Source: Actinomycetota bacterium (GTDB lineage: Bacteria; Actinomycetota; Humimicrobiia; Humimicrobiales; Humimicrobiaceae). From it: a DNA stretch of 6,669 nucleotides. The translations under genes were made by a program, and so were the position numbers. Where the stretch lies: positions 1-6,669 of the forward strand of contig JAHILC010000267.1 of the NCBI GenBank assembly GCA_018897225.1. The letters run 5' to 3'. The notes under the pieces are model-generated. The model saw only the letters and a program-made list of their open reading frames with translations. It had not been told where the DNA came from and made no database searches. Below are positions 1-5,495 of this stretch, piece by piece; position 1 is the stretch's first letter, and every line of letters starts with the position of its first letter.

Positions 1-1045
1 GGCTTGTTCCAACAGCTGTAGGGTCAGCAGGAGTTGGCTTCATGTCATAAGTTACACTACTGCCTTCGGCTATAACCCGTGCTATTGCAGCTTCCATTAA
101 ATCAGCACATTTCTCCTCACCGATATGGCGCAGCATAAGAACTGCAGAAAGCATCTGTGCTGTAGGATTAACTTTATTGCCCCCCTTATATTTTGGAGCA
201 CTCCCGTGTGTGGGCTCAAATAAGGCTAACTCTTCGCCAATATTACCGCCAGGGGCTACTCCCAGCCCGCCGACAAGACCGGCTGCCAGGTCTGAAATTA
301 TATCACCATACAAATTAGGCAATACCATTACATCATAAGCTTGAGGTTTCTGAACAAGCTGCATGCACATATTGTCCACAATCCTGTCTTCAGATTCTAT
401 ATCGGGGTATTCAGCAGCAATTTTTTTAAAAATTTCCAAAAAAAGCCCGTCAGTATATTTCATAATATTTGCCTTGTGAACACCCGTAACTTTTCTCCTT
501 TTGTTTTTTCTTGCATATTCAAAGGCAAACCTTATTATCTTTTCTGAGCCCGTAATTGAGATTGGCTTTATAGATAAGCCGCTGTCGAGCCTGATTGGGG
601 TTGTATTTATTTTTCCAATATATCTAATTAAATCAACTGTCTCTTTTTTGCCCTGCTCAAACTCTACTCCAGCATACAAGTCTTCGGTGTTTTCTCTTAT
701 GATAACAAGATCAATGTTTTCATATCTGCTCCTTACGCCCTTATAGCTTTTACATGGCCGTACACACGCGTAAAGATTGAAAAGCTTTCGCATTGCAACA
801 TTGACACTTCTAAATCCGGTTCCAATTGGTGTAGTTATAGGACCTTTCAGGCCAACTTTATTTTTTTTAAGTGACTCTATAACATTATCCGGCAATACAG
901 TTCCTTCTTTTTCATAAACTTCAGCGCCGGCATTTACGATATCCCACTCGATACTTACACCCGTAGCTTCTACGACTTTAACAGTAGCGGCAGAAATTTC
1001 CGGGCCTGTGCCATCACCAGGTATCAAAGTAATAATGTGTTTCAT
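1..1045 (-). CDS. Isocitrate dehydrogenase (isocitrate/isopropylmalate dehydrogenase family), C-terminus cut by window edge
   Basis: This gene encodes a beta-decarboxylating dehydrogenase that probably converts isocitrate (or homoisocitrate) to the 2-oxoacid plus CO2 in the cytoplasm. From ATG at 1045, 348 codons are visible without a stop; the protein ends in VTYD...AVGTS, so by family length only some 10-25 residues should be missing. Visible motifs are the N-terminal [11 protein letters not shown] (7-17), the substrate serine and asparagine S80-V-N82 with R86, R96 and R117, [10 protein letters not shown] (117-126) with catalytic Y124, GVHKANIMK with catalytic K191, metal aspartates D224, D248 and D252, and the coenzyme loop [10 protein letters not shown] with K285-Y286. 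S-x-N and TEDLY are isocitrate-type; isopropylmalate dehydrogenases have a different helix and usually a RELTGG-type motif. K285-Y286 match the NADP-type pair of E. coli Icd, rather than the Asp-Ile type of NAD enzymes. The start overlaps the upstream stop as ATGA. A homoisocitrate dehydrogenase role is not excluded. Confidence 0.9.
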   Translation of the reverse strand, partial: MKHIITLIPGDGTGPEISAATVKVVEATGVSIEWDIVNAGAEVYEKEGTVLPDNVIESLKKNKVGLKGPITTPIGTGFRSVNVAMRKLFNLYACVRPCKSYKGVRSRYENIDLVIIRENTEDLYAGVEFEQGKKETVDLIRYIGKINTTPIRLDSGLSIKPISITGSEKIIRFAFEYARKNKRRKVTGVHKANIMKYTDGLFLEIFKKIAAEYPDIESEDRIVDNMCMQLVQKPQAYDVMVLPNLYGDIISDLAAGLVGGLGVAPGGNIGEELALFEPTHGSAPKYKGGNKVNPTAQMLSAVLMLRHIGEEKCADLMEAAIARVIAEGSSVTYDMKPTPADPTAVGTS

Positions 1046-1617
1046 AAGTTAAACCCCTTATTTTTAATTATATGATCAACCAAACCACCATCTGATAATA
1101 TCTTAATCATTACTTCTGGAAGCGGATTGAATCTAATTTCTAAATTTTTTGTCAAATTGCGGACAACACCTTTTCTTAAATCTATTTCAAGCATATCTCC
1201 TTCATCTATTTTATCAGTGTCGCATATAAGGACAGTAAGGCCGATATTTATGCTGTTTCTAAAAAATATTCTGGCAAATGACTTTGCAAGAACTGCCCCA
1301 ACTCCTGCAATCTTCATAATTGCAGGGGCATGCTCCCTGCTTGAACCCAGGCCAAAATTTCTACCGCCTGCAACAATGTCGCCTGGCTTGACTTTGGAAG
1401 CAAATCCAGGATCCGCATCTTCCAGCACATGCTTTGCCAGCTCAGCCATGTTTGATCTTAAATGAAAATACCTGCCAGGCGCAATAAGATCTGTTGATAT
1501 GTCATCGCCAAATTTAAAACCCCTGCCCCGCATCATGCCATTATCTTTGTTATTTTTATCATTGCCGTTTAAGCTTGCATTTTCATTTTTAATTTTTGCG
1601 CTATTGTTATTTTCCAT
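1042..1617 (-). CDS. LeuD-type small (swivel) subunit of an aconitase/homoaconitase/3-isopropylmalate dehydratase
   Basis: This is the small subunit of a two-subunit hydro-lyase; it supplies the swivelling domain that closes over the iron-sulfur cluster of the large subunit encoded just upstream. With ATG at 1617 it is 191 residues. The family core begins at about residue 33 ([10 protein letters not shown], then LIAPGRY) and includes the active-site loop GSSREHAP (91-98). The specificity loop after PGRY is FHLRS (51-55): an Arg-containing loop two residues longer than the YLRT loop I recall for methanogen homoaconitase, and unlike the hydrophobic loops of isopropylmalate isomerases. This favours a tricarboxylate substrate. 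Residues 1-28 are an Asn/Lys-rich low-complexity extension absent from usual members. Start choice is uncertain: ATG 1617 follows GGGAGG (1630-1635) at 12 nt; a TTG at 1647 preceded by AGAGG would overlap the upstream gene; ATGATG at residues 28-29 lies nearest the family start but lacks a good ribosome site. Databases would probably name it 3-isopropylmalate dehydratase small subunit. Confidence 0.88.
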   Translation of the reverse strand: MENNNSAKIKNENASLNGNDKNNKDNGMMRGRGFKFGDDISTDLIAPGRYFHLRSNMAELAKHVLEDADPGFASKVKPGDIVAGGRNFGLGSSREHAPAIMKIAGVGAVLAKSFARIFFRNSINIGLTVLICDTDKIDEGDMLEIDLRKGVVRNLTKNLEIRFNPLPEVMIKILSDGGLVDHIIKNKGFNL

Positions 1618-1621
1618 TTTG

Positions 1622-2872
1622 CTACAGCGCCTCCCTGGGATCAGCAATAAAACCTCTTACTGCGCTCCATGCAGCAGTTGCCGGTGATGATAGATATATG
1701 AATGCATCCGGATTTCCCATCCTGCCTTTAAAATTCCTGTTCTGTGTGGAAAGGCATACTTCTCCATCTCCAAGTATCCCCTGGTGAATACCTACGCACG
1801 GCCCGCATCCTGGAGAGATGACTGTTGCCCCGCTTTCAATCAAAGTTTCAATAATTCCAGCACGCAAAGCTTCTAAATATACAATCCTGGAAGCCGGCGC
1901 TACAATCAACCTGACGCCTTCAGCAATTTTTCTGCCCTTAAGTATTCCAGCGGCAATTTTTAAATCATTTAACCTGCCGTTAGTGCATGTCCCAATCAAA
2001 ACCTGGTCTACTTTAACTTTATCAATTCTGCTGACAGGCATCGTATTATCTACAGTATGAGGCATTGATATCATAGGCTCGACTTCCGTACAGTCTATAT
2101 CAATTTCGGCCTCGTATTTTGCACCCTCATCAGCTCTTATTTCCTTAAAGCATTCAGCTCTTCCGCGCTGGCCGAGATATCGATTTGTTGTCTCATCTGC
2201 TGCAAATATCCCTGCTTTTGCCCCAGCCTCAACTGCCATATTTGAAATGGTAAACCTGTCTTCTATCGTAAGCCCGCTGCTGACACTTCCGCTAAATTCA
2301 AGCGCCTTATAAGTTGCGCCGTCAGCAGTAATTTTCCCTATCAGATAAATAATGAGGTCTTTGGCATATACTCCCTTACCTAATTTGCCGTTAAAATTAA
2401 CTTTTATGGTTTGTGGTACCAGAAGCCATGTTTTTGCAAGAGCAAAGCCTACTGCAATATCTGTAGATCCCATTCCGGTTGCAAAAGCGCCAAGCGCGCC
2501 TGATGTACAGGTATGAGAATCTGCACCTATGACAACGTCTCCCGGGCAGACATAAGACTCAACAAGAATCTGATGGCATACTCCCTCACCGATATCACTT
2601 AGCCTGGCTCCGCTTTCCTTTGCAAAATCTCTCAGGACCTTATGGGAATCAGAAAGCTCTTTTCTGGGGCTTGGTGCAGCATGATCTATAAAAAAAATAG
2701 ATTTTGCAGGGTTTGCAACTTTGCTAAAACCAAGTTTCTTTATCTGGCTTACAGCAAGAGGTCCTGTTCCATCCTGGGCCATTACTATGTCGACATCTAC
2801 AACTGCTATGTCTCCAGCCCTGACATCCCTCCCGGCGTGGGAGCTTAATATTTTCTCAGTAATAGTCTTCAA
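1622..2872 (-). CDS. LeuC-type large (catalytic, [4Fe-4S]) subunit of an aconitase/homoaconitase/3-isopropylmalate dehydratase
   Basis: This is the catalytic subunit of a cytoplasmic iron-sulfur hydro-lyase that moves a hydroxyl group between adjacent carbons by dehydration and rehydration. At 416 residues it has the length of the archaeal-type LeuC/homoaconitase large subunit, shorter than the roughly 465-residue E. coli LeuC type. Diagnostic motifs are AQDGTGP (32-38), FIDHAAPSP (61-69), GADSHTCTSGALG (116-128), IGTCTNGR (293-300) and SPGCGPCVG (353-361). The three cluster-binding cysteines are C296, C356 and C359. NRNFKGRMG (378-386) provides active-site residues. The start is TTG at 2872, supported by AAAGGGG about five bases upstream. 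It begins 12 nt after the preceding condensing-enzyme gene and is followed four bases later by its small-subunit gene. Substrate cannot be read from this subunit; the neighbouring isocitrate-type dehydrogenase suggests citrate or homocitrate rather than isopropylmalate. Databases would probably name it 3-isopropylmalate dehydratase large subunit. Confidence 0.92.
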   Translation of the reverse strand: MKTITEKILSSHAGRDVRAGDIAVVDVDIVMAQDGTGPLAVSQIKKLGFSKVANPAKSIFFIDHAAPSPRKELSDSHKVLRDFAKESGARLSDIGEGVCHQILVESYVCPGDVVIGADSHTCTSGALGAFATGMGSTDIAVGFALAKTWLLVPQTIKVNFNGKLGKGVYAKDLIIYLIGKITADGATYKALEFSGSVSSGLTIEDRFTISNMAVEAGAKAGIFAADETTNRYLGQRGRAECFKEIRADEGAKYEAEIDIDCTEVEPMISMPHTVDNTMPVSRIDKVKVDQVLIGTCTNGRLNDLKIAAGILKGRKIAEGVRLIVAPASRIVYLEALRAGIIETLIESGATVISPGCGPCVGIHQGILGDGEVCLSTQNRNFKGRMGNPDAFIYLSSPATAAWSAVRGFIADPREAL

Positions 2873-2884
2873 AAATACCCCTTT

Positions 2885-4042
2885 CTAAACTTCCACTTGT
2901 TTATTTTCCCGATAATCCTTATAAATATACATCAATTCTTTATCAAAAAGCGGCCTTTTCAAATCAACAGACATTAATCTTGTCATTGCAAGTATGTCAG
3001 TGGCTTCTTTGTCTGTTAAATCTATTTCAAACTCTTTAAATTTATGCAATATTGTATGAGAACCTGAATGCTTCCCAACAACAATCTGCCTGGTGAGTCC
3101 AACTTCCCCTGGTTCAAAGACTTCATAATTTATAGGGTTCTTCAAGACTCCGTCAGCATGTATGCCTGATTCATGAGCAAAAACATTAGTTCCTACTATT
3201 GCTTTCCATACAGGAATTGCTCTTGCTGAAGCTTTTGCAACATATTCAGACAGTTCCCTGAACTTTGATGTTGCCATTCCCAGATCAACTTCTTCAAGAT
3301 ATTTCAATGCCATTACAATTTCTTCAAGTGCAGCATTACCCGTGCCTTCACCAAGGCCATTTACGCTTGTGACAAGGCTGGAAGCGCCTGCCCTGATTGC
3401 CGCCATAGCATTGGCTGTCGCCATACCGAAATCATTGTGATTATACACCTCTATAGGAAAATCAATAGTATTAAGTATTGTATTTATATAAAGAAAAGTC
3501 CTGAACGGGTCAAGCCTGCTGACTGTGTCACAAATCCTGAACCTGTAAGCGCCTTTTTTCTGGGCAATATTTATCATTTTCAACAGGAACTCAAGATCAG
3601 TCCTGGTTGCATCTTCAGCACTCACGATAAAATCAAGCCCATTGCTTTTTGCTTCACTTATTGTTTTCCTTAACTGATTTAAAGCCCAGGTTCGGGTCTT
3701 ACCGTATTTTACTTTAAGGTGAAGGTCAGATGTTGAAATATTGATGATTATATTTTTTACACCGCATTCTGCAGCATATGCAATATTTGCAGGATCGGCT
3801 TCACAGTAAGTGAACAACTTGCAGTTAGGCTTTGAGGCTATTATTTCTTGAATAATCTCTCTTTCGGCTGGGCCTAGTGAAGGTGTCCCGATTTCAATCT
3901 CAGGAATCCCAACTTCATCAAGCAGTTTTGCAATCCTGATTTTTTCATGCTTTGAAAATACCACACCCGCGGTCTGTTCACCGTTTCTTAAGGTAGTGTC
4001 TATTATGTTTACATAACTCTTATCGTTGATTTTTGTTATCAT
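2885..4042 (-). CDS. NifV/LeuA-family acyltransferase paralogue, subunit B: degenerate metal site, intact trans-acting element (homocitrate synthase / Re-citrate synthase-like)
   Basis: This 385-residue protein belongs to the HMGL-like TIM-barrel family that condenses acetyl-CoA with a 2-oxoacid. It has the NifV/homocitrate-synthase length and no C-terminal LeuA regulatory domain. Family landmarks are DTTLRNGEQTAGVVF (15-29), SAEDATRTD (141-149), the barrel segment VYNHNDFGMA (199-208), the signature NGLGEGTGNA (228-237), FAHESGIHADG (288-298), NYEVFEP (305-311) and GKHSG (324-328). Two metal ligands are substituted: the Asp of RDGEQ is N20 and the first His of HxH is Y200; H202 remains. The usual Arg of the W(C/N)RA segment is also replaced (CEADP, 80-84). 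The trans-acting His (H295) and Tyr (Y306) are kept. It is clearly paralogous to the gene directly upstream, whose TAA stop abuts this ATG; AGGAGG sits five bases before the start. I infer a non-catalytic-barrel partner of subunit A. Family assignment is secure; substrate and lack of stand-alone activity are inference. Confidence 0.88.
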   Translation of the reverse strand: MITKINDKSYVNIIDTTLRNGEQTAGVVFSKHEKIRIAKLLDEVGIPEIEIGTPSLGPAEREIIQEIIASKPNCKLFTYCEADPANIAYAAECGVKNIIINISTSDLHLKVKYGKTRTWALNQLRKTISEAKSNGLDFIVSAEDATRTDLEFLLKMINIAQKKGAYRFRICDTVSRLDPFRTFLYINTILNTIDFPIEVYNHNDFGMATANAMAAIRAGASSLVTSVNGLGEGTGNAALEEIVMALKYLEEVDLGMATSKFRELSEYVAKASARAIPVWKAIVGTNVFAHESGIHADGVLKNPINYEVFEPGEVGLTRQIVVGKHSGSHTILHKFKEFEIDLTDKEATDILAMTRLMSVDLKRPLFDKELMYIYKDYRENKQVEV

Positions 4043-5257
4043 TTAAGCCTCCTTGCTATTTTGTTTTTTCTCGTGCTTGTCGCCGCCCTTGTAGGATTTA
4101 TATGTCTCCGCAATCTCACTGTCATACAACGATCTTTTCATAGCAATAGATTTAGCCCTGATTATATCAGCAATTTCTTCAGCCTCTTTGGGGGTTGCCT
4201 TATAACCAAGCAGGTCCAGTTTGGAAAGGACCGTATTAAATCCGGAGTATTTGCCTAGTATTATCTTTCTTTCAAGCCCGACATCTTCCGGTCCAAAAAG
4301 TTCAAAAGTTCTTGAATCTTTCATTACATTCGTCGCTCTGATTTCGCTTTCATACAGAAACAAATTGGCGCCCACTATTGGTTTCCATGCAGGTATGAAC
4401 CTTCCGGATGCAGTTGCTACATATTCCGAAATTTCTTTGAAAAGATGAGTATCTATGCCAAGGTCAACATTTTCAAGATATTTCAGGGCCATAACAAATT
4501 CTTCAAAAGAAGCATTACCTGCTCTTTCACCAAGACCATTGATTGTTGTATTTACATATGTTGCACCCGCTTTTATACCTGCTATGGCATTTGCAATTGC
4601 CATGCCAAAATCATTATGCGTATGCATCTCCACATCAATTCCGATAATATCAATAATAGTCTTAACTCTCATAAAAGTTTCAAAAGGATCAAGAATGCCG
4701 AGTGTATCACAGTACCTTAACCTGTCGGCACCCATCTCTTTTGCGGTCCTTGCAAATTGCAGTAGGAATTCCATATCCGATCTGGATGCATCTTCGGCAT
4801 TTACAGAAACATAAAGATTAAAACCCTTTGCATAATCTACAGAAGTTTTCACGCTCTCAAGTACCCATTCACGGCTTTTTCGGAGTTTATGCTCAATATG
4901 AATGTCAGACGAAGATATCGATATTGCAACAGCATCAACCCCGCATTCGATAGAGTCGTCTATGTCAGACCTGACTGCTCTATTCCAGCCAAGGATGCTG
5001 CAGTTTAAATTCAGCGAAGCTATTGCTTTTATTGCATCTTTCTCGTCTCCACCCATGGCAGGTATGCCGGCCTCGATCTGGTGAACCCCTATTTTGTCAA
5101 GCATTCTTGCAATGTGTATTTTTTCATCATTTGCAAATACAACTCCCGCCGTCTGTTCTCCATCACGCAATGTTGTATCATCTATTTTTATTTTCTTTGA
5201 TTCCAGTTTTGCGCCTGCCTTTTTGGAAAATTCTGTAAGTACTTCCAAACCTCTCAT
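4043..5257 (-). CDS. NifV/LeuA-family acyltransferase, subunit A: intact metal site, lost trans-acting element (homocitrate synthase / Re-citrate synthase-like)
   Basis: First gene of the operon, 404 residues, probably the catalytic-barrel subunit of an acetyl-CoA:2-oxoacid condensing enzyme (citrate or homocitrate synthase type). The barrel is canonical: DDTTLRDGEQTAGVVF (26-41) with R31 and D32, IEAGIPAMGG (61-70), WNRA (91-94), ISISSSDIHIEHKL (112-125), NAEDASRSD (153-161), the metal motif HTHND (212-216), and NGLGERAGNA (240-249). No C-terminal allosteric LeuA domain follows. The normally near-invariant FAHESGIHxDG is instead FLYESEIRATN (300-310), the later Tyr is F318 and GKHSG is GKYSG (335-339). 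The tail (391-404) is hydrophilic and Lys-rich. The ATG start has AAAGGAG about eight bases upstream; residues 1-24 precede the first barrel strand. A paralogue with the opposite pattern of losses follows with no gap. Alternatives are NifV homocitrate synthase, Re-citrate synthase or a methanogen AksA-like enzyme; typical 2-isopropylmalate synthase is unlikely given length and neighbours. Confidence 0.9.
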   Translation of the reverse strand: MRGLEVLTEFSKKAGAKLESKKIKIDDTTLRDGEQTAGVVFANDEKIHIARMLDKIGVHQIEAGIPAMGGDEKDAIKAIASLNLNCSILGWNRAVRSDIDDSIECGVDAVAISISSSDIHIEHKLRKSREWVLESVKTSVDYAKGFNLYVSVNAEDASRSDMEFLLQFARTAKEMGADRLRYCDTLGILDPFETFMRVKTIIDIIGIDVEMHTHNDFGMAIANAIAGIKAGATYVNTTINGLGERAGNASFEEFVMALKYLENVDLGIDTHLFKEISEYVATASGRFIPAWKPIVGANLFLYESEIRATNVMKDSRTFELFGPEDVGLERKIILGKYSGFNTVLSKLDLLGYKATPKEAEEIADIIRAKSIAMKRSLYDSEIAETYKSYKGGDKHEKKQNSKEA

Positions 5258-5264
5258 TAAAACG

Positions 5265-5272
5265 CTCCTTTG
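5265..5272 (-). promoter_or_regulatory. Ribosome binding site of condensing-enzyme subunit A
   Basis: Minus-strand AAAGGAGC lies about eight bases before ATG 5257 and fixes this start, since no other in-frame start with comparable spacing is present. It is a strong Shine-Dalgarno sequence, as expected for the first gene of a well-expressed biosynthetic operon. Confidence 0.6.
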
Positions 5273-5282
5273 TATATATTTT

Positions 5283-5288
5283 AGTATA
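5283..5288 (-). promoter_or_regulatory. Alternative -10 element close to the operon start
   Basis: Minus-strand TATACT lies 25 bases before the ATG of subunit A. It would give a leader of about 20 bases containing just the ribosome binding site. No good -35 hexamer is found 16-19 bases upstream, and the extended TGn is absent, so support is weaker than for the upstream candidate. Confidence 0.25.
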
Positions 5289-5406
5289 ACTTGAAAAATT
5301 TAATAAAAATTAAGAAATTTTCTAATTTTCTTGAAATTTTATAGTATTTTTTCAAAAATTAGCGATATTTTATAAATTTTTATTAAATATTGTAAATAAT
5401 TTTAGA

Positions 5407-5436
5407 ATTATAACATATTTAATGAAAAATTGAAAA
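5407..5436 (-). promoter_or_regulatory. Candidate sigma-70-type promoter (extended -10), upstream of the operon
   Basis: On the minus strand, a perfect TATAAT (5412-5407) is preceded by TGT, giving the extended -10 form TGnTATAAT. An 18-bp spacer separates it from TTTTCA (5436-5431), four of six matches to TTGACA. It would start transcription near 5400, leaving an untranslated leader of about 140 bases before subunit A. In such AT-rich DNA chance -10 matches are common, but the extended form makes this the best candidate. Confidence 0.45.
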
Positions 5437-5495
5437 TTTTATTAATTATTGTAAGATAAATCAATAAATTTTTGAGGTATAGCGTAAAACTGCTC

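Larger units (their letters stand above)
5258..5495. other. AT-rich intergenic region between rtcB and the condensing-enzyme operon
   Basis: This 238-bp stretch has no coding potential on either strand and consists largely of A/T runs with recurring AAATTTT, TTGAAAA and TTAATAAAA words. I see no GC-rich hairpin followed by a T-run that would serve as an intrinsic terminator for rtcB, and no riboswitch, T-box or Leu-codon attenuator peptide. Weak A/T-only inverted repeats exist, for example AAGAAA paired with TTTCTT around 5311-5332, but such pairing is expected by chance at this composition. It holds two promoter candidates for the operon, listed separately. Confidence 0.75.

Noticed and set aside
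2885..4042. Subunit B as a decaying pseudogene copy
   Set aside because: The frame is full length, has a strong ribosome site, keeps most family motifs including HESGIHADG, and its losses mirror those of its neighbour.
4328..4360. A local double frameshift or sequencing error producing FLYESEIRATN in subunit A
   Set aside because: E303, S304 and I306 stay aligned within the segment and both flanks align in the same frame, so these are substitutions rather than a shifted stretch.
1..5257. A leucine biosynthesis operon (leuA-leuC-leuD-leuB)
   Set aside because: Gene order and enzyme classes fit superficially, but the dehydrogenase carries isocitrate-type motifs, the condensing enzymes have NifV-like barrel motifs and no LeuA regulatory domain, and the LeuD loop has Arg.
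5400..5495. An intrinsic terminator after rtcB
   Set aside because: Only A/T-only inverted repeats are present; none has a GC-containing stem followed by a T-run.
5258..5495. A T-box, riboswitch or leader-peptide attenuator controlling the operon
   Set aside because: There are no conserved structured blocks, no short reading frame rich in Leu or another regulatory codon, and almost no G/C to form stable stems.
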